Below are positions 53,501 through 64,000 of a stretch of 64,000 nucleotides of DNA, one piece after another. Made by a program: the position numbers and the translations under genes. How positions within the stretch are numbered: position 1 is the first letter of the stretch; each line of letters starts with the position of its first letter. The notes beneath the pieces are model-generated. The model was given only the letters and a program-made list of their open reading frames with translations. It did no database searches and was not told where the DNA came from. Source of the stretch: Aurelia coerulea (lineage: Eukaryota > Cnidaria > Scyphozoa > Semaeostomeae > Ulmaridae); the NCBI GenBank assembly GCA_039566865.1, contig CM076953.1, positions 372,001 to 436,000 of the forward strand. The letters are read 5' to 3'.

Positions 53501-56500
53501 CCATGTTGAAATGTTCTAAAATTAATGAAAAATTGAGACTCGAGACATACGTTTTGCACAGATAGCAATTAAAATGGTTGCATGGCCAACATTTCATCCT
53601 AGTTCAGAAAGCATTGCTATAAAAGATTCCTAGTTGGTGTATGACCAGACAAAAATATGACTTATTAGGAGAGGTATGAAAATAGCTTTATACCTGTTTA
53701 TACTCTTCGGTGTCTAACGACCAAACTTTCAGTGAATGATCCATTCCACATGAGACTAATTTTGTACCAAGGATGTCAAAATCCTGAAACAAACAAAGAC
53801 CAAAATGAAAGAAAGGAAAAGTAGAGGCAATCTATAAATAGGACAAAGAAACTTGCAAAGCACGCTCAGTGGCGGACACCTGGGGGGCGAGGGGGTGCGA
53901 TGCCCCCCAATGTTGGCTAGAACAAAGATCTTTTGTTCGAAAACACAAACACAAACAATGCTTTTTAACTGAAACAATAGCTTCCCCCCCAATATTTGGC
54001 AAAGTGTCCGCCACTGAGCACGCTATTGTTCATCTAACTAAACAAACTGTATAAAAGAAGTTCGGATGCAAAAAAGACAAGGTATTTAGCACACTGAGAC
54101 CTTTCTGACTTGTGTCTTCATCAGAGTGTGACTAACAAAAAAAAACTGAACAATATGCACACACGTGTCAAATTATCAAATATCGTAGGCTAATTATAGA
54201 CATGCATATGCAGCTCTTGAGTTAGATGTTCAACCTTAAAAGATTCAAGTATGAAAGTATGAAACATCTCAGTCAACTTTAACTTTAATTCATTGCCAAA
54301 ATCTTAGTGAAGGATGTCCATAAGCAAAGATTTCGTTAGTGAGACAAATCTACCACTTTTCTTTGGATTTTTCTGTCTGTAGTAATTTTATAAGTGATGA
54401 AAATAAAAAGTAACAATATTGCAAGGCAACATACGATGCTCAAGACTTCATCTCGGTGACCATTAACACCACCAAACACAGAAACGCAAATATCAGTTTT
54501 AATATTCCACATTCGGATAGAATGATCTACAAAACAAAAGTTGTCAGTTTTAACCTTATTTAAAACACTACAATATTCATAATTCCTATTAATCCTCATT
54601 AATCCTATACACAATTCCTATCAATAAACAGCAAGCCAAGAAAACAGAAGCAGCAGACCTTTTAGGTATTCTATAAAATGGTCTGGATTGAACGATTTTG
54701 TTATACATAGTGCAGAAACCCGACAAATGTTTGAATGTGCAAAACAGTGATAGAAGGTCTAACACTACTCAATCGAATATTTCGCATAAATGGTATAAAA
54801 ACATTGCTTGATTCAAACTCTTAGAACAGCTGGTCAAGGTATATTTAAAGATCGTCATCTAAAAGTTTCCATGAAACATTCTCATCTGTCAGAACCAAGA
54901 TTCCTGATTTGGAGACAGTTATAATGCGATGACTGGTTGAGAAAGTTCCAGAATACTACTTTATTTAGTGTTTCCCGTCTGTTAAATTTTGCCACGAGTG
55001 ACTTTTATGGATATAAATGTCATATCAAAGTAGAACATAACATTTGGTCGTTTGATAGGAAAGTTTGTTCGTAAGCATAATATTACAAGGGTCTAAGGAC
55101 CAAACAGCAAAAATAAATACCATGAAAATATTCAGAAGATAGCTATACAATAAAAATGTGAAATTTTAGACATATAAGGCCTCAATTTTGTGTTGTTTCT
55201 CGGTTAACGCAAGAGAAAACTACCGCTTCGAGAAGATAATATAACCAGCATAGTATAGCATAGAACAAATGATAGAGCCAATGAATAATATGTACAAACA
55301 ATAAACTTCAATATTAGCGTCTTGGCTCCACAGGAAGTCCATTGTCCAAAACCAGTTACAAGCATATAACAGAAAACATTACATACAAAGTGTTGGGTTG
55401 AAGATTGATGCTTGTTGATAAATATATGACAAAAAGGAGAATGTTTGAAATCTGACAAGTTTTTATAAACAAGTTATACCTTTGCTTGCTGAGAAAAGTA
55501 AGCATGGATCTACAGGATGAAAACGAAGTTCATTTATGCTGCTGCCATGTCCTTGATAGTACTGAAAAATAAAACTAAAATGAAATTATCTTTAAACAGA
55601 GAGGCAATAAAGATTCCAGATGAGTGTATGCACAACAAAATAATGCAAAATGTTATAATGTTCATTTATGCTGCTGCAGTGTCGTTGATAGTACTGAAAA
55701 GTGAAACTAAAATGAAATTATCTTCAAAAAGAGAGGCAATAAAGATTCCAGATGAGTGTATGCACAACAAAATAATGCAAAATGCTAAAATGTTCATTTA
55801 TGCTGCTGCCATGTCCTTGATAGTACTGAAAAGTAAAACTAAAATGAAATTATCTTCAAACAGAGAGGCAATAAAGATTCCAGATGAATTTATACACACC
55901 ACAATAATGCATAAGGTTAAATATGAAAGGCTCCATCCAAGCCCATTTAATAGTGTAAAGAGAGGGGAAGAAAATGTCTGTCTGGTTTCGATCTTTAGAT
56001 AATACAGTAGTCATTCATGAAAGTCTACTAATTTTAGGCGATCGTTCTTCACTTAATTCCCAGCAGTCCTCCATCCCGTTAGTTTTATTTTAGTTATTGT
56101 CCTTTGGGCTTGCCCCCCCCCCTCTTTACTTTTCACGTAGGAATTGTAATTACGCAGTTTAGTTTGTTGTTTGTCTCTATGCATATAAATATAGCCGCGT
56201 GCTTTTGAAAATCTGTATTCTGAAGATGAAGCACAGCGTTTGCTTCGAAACGTAAAACAAAAACATGGCTTAGTCTTACAGTTAATTAATTTTTTTTATC
56301 ACTGGATTCGTCGAATAATGTCAACTCAACATCTTATGGAAATGTCAAACTGAATTTGTCTCTGTCTCTGCTCTATGGACTTTGACATGAAATTTAAAAT
56401 GATTATCGTCGCAATCTTGGTTCTTCGATTTTTGGTGAAATTACGGTTTCCTGCCAACACTTCAATTTCTACAGTAGTTATGGAAATTAACAAGTAATTG

Positions 56501-59500
56501 AAACATTCTTATTCGTAAGGCATAAAGTCAACTTGAATTTTCAAAGGTATGAAATGAGATAACTACCTTTGTACATTGTCTTCGCACAATGCTGCAAGGA
56601 ATGAAGGAAATGAGAAATTATTGAATGAAGAACAAGATTTCAATGTATTTCTGCAAGTATAAATTCAAGGGGAGAAATTACAAATCATTTGAAAGGATTA
56701 AGCGTTTTCCCCTCCCCTCTATATATTCAAGCAAATTCAAAGAGTAACAAGTTCAAGAACATAAATATTTAATTTTCCAAGGAAAGTTGATTGGAAGGAT
56801 TGGTAAATCCAAATCTCAGAAGATAAACTTATGAAATAGGGATACAAAAAGTAAACAAAGAAAAGTTCAATTTAAATAATTTACCTGACAACATGAATAA
56901 CTCCTTTTACACCAGCAAATGATAAAATTGGATCACAACTTTCTGTATCATATGACCATGAACATGTGTAATAATTTTCTTCTGGCTAAGGTCCAAACTG
57001 TTAAGGATTCCAACTCCTCAACATTGATTTTCAAAAGAAAATTAAGACTGCCAAATTGTTGAGCCATCAAATATAGCCCTAACACTACTCCTAATCCTGA
57101 ATTTACAAATTGATATTACTGCAATGACTAGACTAAAAAAGAAATCTATTTTGAATTCATTTCTTCCACAGCAAGGAAGAATTTTTCAAAACGAAAGGTT
57201 CAGCCCTCTAACATTACAAAGCAATACGCCTTCCTAAAGAATAAATTTCACACCCCTTGGGTGCACTCAATCATACATCAAAATAAATAGAGAGGACAAA
57301 ACACCATAGTTGGCTGGGCTGAAGGGATTAAACCTTTCTTTAGGAAGGCAAATCACTTTGTAATATGGGAGAGCTGACCCTTTTCTTTTACAAAATTCAC
57401 CCCTTGCTTTGTTCAACAGCATTTCATTCTCATTTTCATGGAAGACATTTCCAGGTAACATGATCATACCTTGGAAATATTCTTATAATTAAAACTACAT
57501 ATTAATTATACAAGGTAACAAAGGATACATCTGAGTCACAGTAATTTTGAAGCAAAGTTACCCTTCCAGAACCTTCTTCACACTTGTAAATTGAAACCTG
57601 TACAGTAGGGAGATATGATTGTACACTTACTGTCTTCATCAACATAACACAGTTTATTTGTGAAATTTAATTGCAAAACTTCAAAGAAACATATACTTGA
57701 TCAGGGGCAACTTGCAGTAGGGGAACCCAAAAATATAATGAATACATAGCGCATCAAAATCTTTGTGCGGCATTTTAAGAAAATCTTTTGGTGTTTCTCG
57801 TAAATATTGCCTAGAGTATTCCAAGTTTATTCCCATATTTTATCTGGGGCAGATAAAAATGGGTTAGTGTCATAATTTAGGGTACACTTCTTGCCAGAAA
57901 AGGGGCTCTACTGCACTCAATCCCTAAACAGCATGGATACATAAAATTAACCTTGTTTTGTTTAACTGAAAATCTAAATCTTCAACTGAGTTTATTATTT
58001 CAGACACTAAATTGTGAGAATTTACAAAACATTGATGGTGGAAATAGCAGAAATAATGAATTTCACTTACCCTGTTACTTCCAACTGTTGCAAAAACGAG
58101 TGGATCTTTTTCATCATCATGAAACAGTTGAAAAAATTGCACACCAAAGATAGGCTGTTTGTGGTCCTCCTAAGAAATCAAAAATTAACCTTAGAATAGA
58201 TTTAAAATCAAATTTCAATTCACACACAGACTTGAACTAAACCTACAGTGTACTGCATTTTTTATAAGAAACTGCTTATAAGAAACTCAAGTTTCAGATC
58301 ACCAAAAAATCAAGAAACTGGGAAAATGTAACATATTGATAAAGGAAATACATGTTTTATTTATCTTCAATTGGTATCATTTACTCGGATGAATGTCTAA
58401 ACATTGGAACGGCTTCAAAAAACAGTATGTGGAATTGTTCTCAGGGGCACAGGTAATGAACATGAAGATTGTTATGGAACCCTTACGAAACTCGTAAGAA
58501 ACTCTGAGTATTCAAAATCTGATAATTTGAAGAAACTTTCAGTACTAGCACCAATTCTTAGTTTCTTATAAAAAATATGTGCATTCCAGTAAAAAAATGC
58601 ACTAAGACCTCAAAAATAACTGAACAAAAAAGCAAAAAATAGCTTAATTCATCAGGAAAGGTACCTTATCTTTTTCTGCAAACCAAGATAAACCATGCAC
58701 TTGCAAATCACAAAGATTGCTAGGTTAAAAGGGCTCCGTCTTCAAATTACAATTGAAACGGTGATTTTGAAGTTTCTTGGTGGGAAAAATCACACAGTTA
58801 ACCTGTTTTTCACGAAAATGAAAGCACCATTTTGAAGATAGATCTTTGTACTTCACAGAGGAAAAATCCAAACATTCATACCTCTTACGATTGCTTGGAT
58901 ATAAGTGGATTTTTAATGAGCATTTTTTAGTGAAGTCACCAAACAAACAGCAAGGAACAATGGAGAACAATGGCCATGTGAGGTGTTATCAGATTTTTTG
59001 ACAGTTTGGGAATGGAGCCTCTTTAAGATCTTCATTTTCATCAACTTCAGATTCCTAGATGATGATAATTGGATAAACTTTCTTTCAAATTTACATTTAA
59101 CTTTGTAAACATAAAACTGGAAATGCATAGTTCAATAAATAAAAATAAATACCTTTAGAAAATTTGTACATTTGTATGAACTCTTTGGTTTCTGATTTTG
59201 CAGATTAATTCTCCTTCTCCTTTTCTTTTTGCCATACCCATCAGTTTTCTTCTTATTTTTTGTTGACTGTGATGCTTGTTGAGCATTTGAAGAATCGCTT
59301 TCATCACCACTTTCATCTAAACAAAATTTGACGATACTCAGACACATAATACAGTAAAAAGAAAATTTTTTAAATTTATGAACTGCCAAATGAATATCCA
59401 TCAAGTGAATCAAAACATGAATCATCTGTACAAATCATACTGCAAAGCCACATTCACCAGATTAAAAAAATTAAATGGCAGCGGCTGTCTCAGGCTTACA

Positions 59501-60955
59501 CTAAATTTTTACATAATTCTTATATAATTTTTCACTACTTCATTTTGTGGTCAAACACAAAATTTCCTGAAAATCGATTGTTAAATGGTAAAGAGTTTTT
59601 GGGGCTAATGCAGTATCGCACACCTATAGGGTTTTGGTAGGTAGACACAGGGTGCGGAACTGCATTCACTAACACCAAGTTTTTTTCAGGGTATTTTTAC
59701 TTAGCCAAAAGAACAGGTAAAATTAACAAAGAAAAGTTTATCACTCAATGTCAAACTTATATCTTACATTGTATATATATATTTTATTTTCAAAATCATT
59801 CATTTTTCTCTATTATATATTACTGTAACCCAGTCTGCAGAGTATGGCACTTTTCAACGAAATCTCAGGTGTGCAAGGTCAAGGAGAAATTTCTTTTGTT
59901 CTCTATTGTTTATTTTGAATAGCATATTGAAATCTCAGGTGTGCAAGTGCCATACTCTGCATATGGGATTGTAACTGCAGTTTTTATATATTCATAAACA
60001 AGGGCAGATTTTGTAAGACAAAAGAAAGAGTTGCTTTTGATTGACACCGCAATTCAAAGTGATTAACGATCGCAGACAAAGACAATTCTCTCAACCAATA
60101 ATTCAAAGCAAACAAAGCCGCAAAAGTTGCCCTGAAACCCAGGTAGTTAGCTTGCTCGTTGTGCATTCCAGAAATTGTTTTTAAGAGCAAACATGTGCAT
60201 AGATCAAAAGAAGAAGAATATATCTACACATCTGCCACGGGCATTTAATTTATTTGGTTCAAAAGCCGATTGGGAGGCGATTTTTGGGTGTAATTAAAGC
60301 ATTTACTACTCAGCTTCTGAACCAAAGAAATAAAATGCCCATGGTAGATGTGTAGATATCTTCTTCTTCTTTCGATATATGCTCATTTTTGCTCTTAAAA
60401 ACAATTTCTGGAATGCACAACGAGCGCGCTAGCAACCTGGGTTTCAGAGCAACTTTTGTGGCTTTGTTTGTTTTTAATTACTGGTTGAGAGAATTTCCTT
60501 TGTCTGCAATCACTAATCGTTTTTGAATTCAGGTGTCAACAATAGCAACTCGTGCTATTGTCTTACAAAATCTGTCCTTGTTATATTTATATAAATAAAT
60601 ATATAAATATAAAAATGGTGGGGTGCTGTTGCTGTGTTTTAACATGCTTTTTTCGATTCCTAATGATTTCAAGAATTGTGACGCACGGACGCAAATAAAC
60701 GCTGAAGCATGCCCTAATGCAGGCCATTCATACTTTGACTAGGCCTAACAACCTCTTTGATTTGTTTGGGCCTAAAAACTTTCAAACCAGAATATAGGCC
60801 TAAAACAAACTTCAGATGGTCATACTCAGTTCATTTTCAGTTGCTTCAACTTGTGGGCTGTTAAGATCTTCTGATTCTGTATGCATTGATGATCCATCTT
60901 CATCTAGCTCTAACTTGAAGAAGTTTTCTCCTTGTTCTGGTGCTTCAAAAGACAT
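48867..60955 (-). CDS. EED: Polycomb PRC2 WD40 subunit EED / Extra sexcombs
   Basis: Seventeen coding exons in transcript order: 60955-60826, 59316-59153, 58169-58071, 57597-57529, 56985-56885, 56591-56567 (25 nt), 55561-55480, 54526-54435, 53783-53694, 53225-53182, 52913-52808, 52433-52371, 52111-52074, 51374-51314, 50849-50776, 50300-50232, 48927-48867. They total 1368 nt and 455 residues (human 441). After an acidic, then basic N-terminus come the seven-blade propeller landmarks: [120 protein letters not shown] binds H3K27me3 and activates EZH2. The cage aromatics F97, Y148 and W364 (human numbering) are present; Y365 is Phe here. Two exon-edge tandem duplications and several MITEs lie in its introns. 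Confidence 0.95.
48980..49796. mobile_element. Two adjacent MITEs of the AGACCTTTTTAGCTATTCT family
   Basis: Copy one runs from ATCTTTTAGCTATTCT (about 48981) to TAGAATAGCTAAAAAGACC (ending about 49632). Copy two runs from AGACCTTTTAGCTATTCT (49628) to AAATAGCTAAAAGGTCT (49796). Both have inverted ends and share internal phrases with 14662-15083. They sit in the last EED intron. Confidence 0.75.
50530..50579 (+). repeat. (ATTG)n microsatellite
   Basis: GATT tetranucleotide run in an EED intron. Confidence 0.95.
51440..51920 (+). other. Unidentified repeat-like insertion in EED intron 14
   Basis: It contains two short open frames (51454-51660 and 51664-51912), a TTTCATTTTCATTTCATTTT stretch and a palindromic GGTAACCCCGTCAATCG...GGGGGCCGTGC segment. 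It looks like a decayed transposable element, but no family domain is recognisable. Confidence 0.35.
52150..52403 (-). repeat. 135-bp tandem duplication covering the 3' half of an EED exon and its splice donor
   Basis: The block ACAGTATCATCGATAATTG ... CGTACCTTTTGGAGTAG ... CCATCTTCAATTTTG occurs twice, offset 135 bp. The complete exon is 52433-52371; the second, partial copy (about 52267-52236) keeps the last 32 exon bases and the donor but has no acceptor. Confidence 0.93.
53867..54016. mobile_element. 150-bp hAT-like MITE in EED intron 8
   Basis: Terminal inverted repeats CAGTGGCGGACAC / GTGTCCGCCACTG are flanked by the 8-bp duplication AGCACGCT (53859-53866 and 54017-54024). Internally there are C-rich and G-rich runs facing each other. 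An 8-bp duplication with CAGTGGCG-type ends fits the hAT superfamily. No coding capacity. Confidence 0.93.
54655..54840. mobile_element. Degenerate MITE of the AGACCTTTTTAGCTATTCT family
   Basis: It begins AGACCTTTTAGGTATTCT, and internal CAGTGATAGAAGGTCTAAC and ACTCAATCGAATATTTCGC match the family interior. The right end is decayed. It lies in an EED intron. Confidence 0.6.
55529..55920 (-). repeat. 132-bp tandem repeat, three copies, including an EED exon 5' edge and acceptor
   Basis: Units begin at 55529, 55661 and 55793, each with TTCATTTATGCTGCTG, the exon-edge sequence TTGATAGTACTGAAAA (acceptor TTTTCAG plus TACTATCAA on the - strand) and GATTCCAGATGA. Only the first unit runs into the full exon 55561-55480; the other two are acceptor plus 5' exon fragments. 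The 161-residue + strand open frame at 55517-56002 is a by-product of the 44-codon period. Confidence 0.93.
59983..60590. repeat. ~600-bp fold-back palindrome in EED intron 1
   Basis: The left arm (from ACAAGGGCAGATTTTG at about 59998) and right arm (ending CAAAATCTGTCCTTGT at about 60580) are diverged reverse complements, centred near 60285, with shared blocks such as ATTCCAGAAATTGTTTTTAA and TGCCCGTGG/CCATGGGCA-type segments. Several percent divergence between arms suggests it is old. No target duplication was read with confidence. Confidence 0.85.
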
Positions 60956-62726
60956 TTCCTTCAAGTTTATTGTGTCCCTTTCTTTCTTCCTTTCTTCTTG
61001 AAGCCGAGCACACTTTTGAAATGTTCATTCAAAAGCGCGGGAATCATTGAGGCCTCAGGTTCATATGGAAGCAAATTCCCTCGCAGAGGCTAGGCGAAAA
61101 TCAGACTACTGGGAGCCCTTGTATTGTAACAGTTACGTTTTTCATGTGATCCATTTTTGTAATAAATCTCTTGTTGAAAAAGGGATATCTATTGCACAAA
61201 TAAAGCACGTTATCTAAAAGTCCAGGAATGGAAAATAATGTTTTTTGAATAAACTGATATACGGGTTTCCTGTGTTCAGGTCAGGATGTACCTACCAAAA
61301 ATAAGAGAACTTGCATACAGTATACTGATCTCTTCAAAAATTTGACTTTTGTTATCTCAATCATTCGCTGTTTGCAACTATTTTCTATCTCCCCCCTGAA
61401 GGAGCTCGAAATATCCCAAGTTCTAAAGTACACAAAAATAAATAAATGCCACACTATGAATGAAAATTGTTAGCTTCTTCATAGAAGCTATCGTTTTGTG
61501 TAGATATGCACAGAAATGCTAGAATTTTGCAAGTACCTCTGTTAGATCAGACCTAGAGACTGAACGACAATCTATTTTCTGGTTTATCTAATGACTTGTG
61601 CTCCAAATATAACGCCAGGGTCATTGTTCTCAAACATTTTTATCCACTCATTTGCATATTGCATTTTCTGGTAGATTTTCGGATCGCATTTCCATGTTGC
61701 ATCAGATGTTGTAACGGAGTGAGCAAAAAAACTTAACTTACACATGTTCAAAAATCATCAATCCTTTATGTGCACTTGCGTCAAGGACCAAATAAATCAT
61801 ATCGTGTATTTTCAACTTGGGATAATCAAATTGACCTTCAGGAATTAGCAAGCACAGAGAAAATCAGCGATAGCAGCTGAAATTCAAAATACATAATATG
61901 GAGACGTTTAATGCTAATATTTGTGTAAATCTACATAAATTATTCACAAGGCAGGATGTTCTCTACACAAAAGATTTCTCATTGCAACCTAATCTTCCGT
62001 ATCGTACAGGCAAATTTACCAGCTTAGCAATAAATATTTTCAAGCAAATCGAATGTGCAAAGCAACATTGGACTGATTAAGATTGAGTCCTAGTAATCGC
62101 TACTACCCACCCACTCTACTCGCTCATACTAGTATTCTTGTGGTATTTGGCCTAAATAGGGCCAGCCATTTGGCTGGGAAGCCATGAGTTCTAGTTTGAG
62201 CGAGTAGGGTGGGTGGGTGGTAGCGATTACTAGGACTCAATCTTAATCAGTCTAAAGCAACATTACATTGAAAACCCAAATTTTCCGACAAAAACAGCCC
62301 AGGACACTTTGTGCCGAATCGGAAACAACTTCCTTTTTGCAGCAAAGAGACATTTGTAGAATAGCTAAAAAGGTCTATTGAGCAAACCATTCACTTGAAA
62401 TGAGTTACAGTTGCATAGAATCAAACAAATTTTACCAAAAACGATCTGTACTGAATAGTTTAATTAAAAGACTCTCGATAAAGAAATTTATCCAAAACAT
62501 TTTCGGACATTTTCAAGGTAATTCGGACAAAACACACAGACAAAATTACTGTCTGAAACTTCTGGATTTTTAATGTAATTGGCGGACAATATCTACGACT
62601 GTACATTTTGGCAAAAGTAGAACATTTTCAGACTCATTGGGTGTTTAAATGACGCAACCCCCGTCTCCACTCTAAATGACGCAACCCCCTCCCCACACAA
62701 CACCCCTCTCCACTCTTCCCAGTTAA
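60956..62726. other. Upstream region of EED and spacer to the next gene
   Basis: It contains the likely EED 5' UTR and promoter, a small transposon (62070-62253) and a fragment of the AGACC MITE family at about 62357-62377. A 60-residue open frame at 61898-62080 overlaps the transposon end and has no recognisable family. Confidence 0.6.
62070..62253. mobile_element. 184-bp palindromic element with 11-bp target duplication
   Basis: Inverted ends GACTGATTAAGATTGAGTCC / complement extend about 60 bp inward. The 11-bp AAAGCAACATT occurs on both sides (62059-62069 and 62254-62264). Target duplications of 9-11 bp are typical of Mutator-like elements, but there is no coding sequence to confirm. Confidence 0.85.
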
Positions 62727-62988
62727 TCAGTCGCCATCTAACTCCTCCTCGTCACTAAAATACGAACTTTTCTTAAATTTCTTTTTAGGAATTATTTCTT
62801 CTTCAGTTTTGACCACAGGGTCTGGAAGTCCAGCAGCTCTTCGTTCCTGTCTTACTTTTTCTTCTTCAATAGCTGCATTCATCTCTATGGTAAAACTCAG
62901 ACTGGAAGTATGGAGATCTTCTGGTTGATTGTCATCATCATCATCATCATCGTCAGTATTTTTGGCTTCTTCTTCGTCGTAATCATCG
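62727..62988 (-). CDS. Last coding exon of an unrecognised acidic, lysine-rich protein
   Basis: One exon of 262 nt, one base plus 87 codons including TGA. Its acceptor is at 62989-62990 (TTCATAG on the - strand). It encodes an Asp/Glu run (YDEEEA, then eight Asp), a helical stretch (NAAIEEEKVRQERRAAGLP), PKKKFKKSSYF and the end SDEEELDGD. This looks like the C-terminus of a nuclear or spliceosome/ribosome-assembly type protein, but I do not recognise the family. Upstream exons were not found before the window end; a MITE lies in the intron. Same strand as EED. Confidence 0.55.
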
Positions 62989-63139
62989 CTATGAATTATG
63001 GGAAATGTTTCAAATTTTCAAGTAGTTTAACAAGTTTCATTTTGATTTAAAGATTTCTTTAAAAAGCAAAGGCTACTTCCGACCATAGTTAATACGACCA
63101 AGAAATTCTTACGACAATATATGCAAAAAGCACTCAAAC

Positions 63140-63560
63140 CCCAGGGGGGGTACTCATTGACTTTCAGTACGGGGGGGGGGTCCGTGCCAATATTTGGGGT
63201 CCGAAATTTTACATCAAATCAATATTTGGGGTCTGTGAATTAAAACATGGACAACAATTGAATATTTGGGGTCTACAAATCTGAGGAAAGGAAGAATCCT
63301 GCAATTTGGCCCTGAAGTTGCGAATCACGAAATAAATGCTTTGGTATTATTCAAAAACTGAGAAAAATCAAGAGGCTCAAATTGAAATCATTCAAAAACA
63401 TGTGAGGGGCCCCAGAAATAGATAACAATATTTGGGGTCTCCAAAACATTAGACTCAATATTTGGGGTCCCCAAATCATTAGGCTTAATATTTAGGGGTC
63501 AGCAAAGAAAAAGTGGCACGGACCCCCCCGTATTGAAAGTTAGGGAGTACCCCCCCTGGG
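63140..63560. mobile_element. 421-bp hAT-like MITE with internal AATATTTGGGGTC repeats
   Basis: Inverted ends CCCAGGGGGGGTACTC / GAGTACCCCCCCTGGG are flanked by the 8-bp duplication ACTCAAAC (63132-63139 and 63561-63568). Subterminal inverted segments match (ACGGGGGGG TCCGTGCC). Inside, about seven copies of AATATTTGGGGTC are spaced irregularly. No coding capacity. Confidence 0.9.
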
Positions 63561-63568
63561 ACTCAAAC

Positions 63569-64000
63569 TGCAAAACAGCAGAACAGCAGAATTGCAAAAC
63601 AGCACAAAAGTGGAAAAATAGCCAGAACGGAGCACGGTAGAGAAAATTTGATATTTTCATTTCTCCTCTTTGCAATGTTAGTTAACCATTTGCATGCTGA
63701 ATTGTTTGCAGGTGATTGATCTCGAACGTCTCGATCAAAAATTTCAAACTCTTTTTTCACCAGGAAGAAGTTCTTGAATTCGAAATTAAAGTGTATGAAA
63801 ACTGTTCAGAAATAATTGAAGTTTTCTTTTCTTGCCTCTATTTCACTGTAAAACATTTAATTTACCTTATTTTGCAGTAGAATGAGTGCTGAGTAGTTTG
63901 CGTTTTGTTTACGTCGGAGCTTTGGGCGATTGCCGACTTAGGCTAGACTGATGAAATGGTCGTAGTTATCGCTATTGAAATACTGCCGGACGCTCCTGTC
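63569..64000. other. Right edge of window
   Basis: It contains a short AGCAGAACAGCAG / GCAAAACAGCA repeat near 63570-63605, then AT-rich sequence. The last 60 bases have a short + strand open run from an ATG at about 63957 that could start a gene continuing outside, but nothing supports it. Confidence 0.3.

Noticed and set aside
55517..56002. 161-residue plus-strand frame
   Set aside because: Product of the 132-bp (44-codon) tandem repeat antisense to an EED exon.
63957..64000. Possible start of a plus-strand gene at the window edge
   Set aside because: Only about 15 codons are visible, which is too little to support a call.

Overview
The window is eukaryotic nuclear DNA from an animal. It is AT-rich, its genes are cut into many short exons by GT-AG introns, and the intergenic and intronic DNA is full of small non-autonomous transposons. 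The conserved genes (DDX18/HAS1, the PRC2 subunit EED, the proteasome chaperone PSMG1, RRP1) and a rhodopsin-type GPCR indicate a metazoan. The compact spacing and repeat style suggest an invertebrate, perhaps a cnidarian, but the species cannot be fixed from the sequence. Exon chains were built by eye from splice motifs, reading phase and remembered family sequences. Each complete chain gives an uninterrupted reading frame with a length divisible by three.

Layout. 1-6.5 kb: the 3' ten exons of DDX18 (+). 6.8-7.2 kb: a near-perfect palindrome. 8.0-9.3 kb: two tandem, related, unrecognised small intronless ORFs (+). 9.8-17.5 kb: short-chain dehydrogenase/reductase gene SDR1 (+), with a long-inverted-repeat transposon and a nested TTAA-type MITE in intron 5. 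17.9-24.6 kb: about 98 copies of a 69-bp satellite in two oppositely oriented blocks meeting near 20.93 kb. 25.7-30.9 kb and 32.4-37.3 kb: SDR2 and SDR3 (both -), carried on two tandem ~6.4 kb blocks. All three SDR genes have ten coding exons of identical lengths and encode 259 residues. 37.9-45.6 kb: PSMG1 (-), whose second intron holds a complete single-exon GPCR gene on the same strand. 46.0-48.1 kb: intronless RRP1 (+), divergent from PSMG1 over a ~0.4 kb shared promoter region. 48.9-61.0 kb: EED (-), 17 coding exons, 455 residues. 62.7-63.0 kb: last coding exon of an unrecognised acidic/lysine-rich protein (-).

The genes do not form a pathway. DDX18 and RRP1 both act in nucleolar ribosome assembly, PSMG1 in proteasome assembly, EED in Polycomb silencing, and the SDRs are NAD(P)-dependent oxidoreductases of unknown substrate. 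The more notable features are structural: the inverted satellite array between convergent SDR paralogues with one stray monomer at the 31.1 kb block boundary; three short tandem duplications that each copy an exon edge with its splice site (one in SDR1, two in EED); the nested GPCR; and several transposons whose ends and target-site duplications can be read exactly. I found no convincing previously undescribed gene system.
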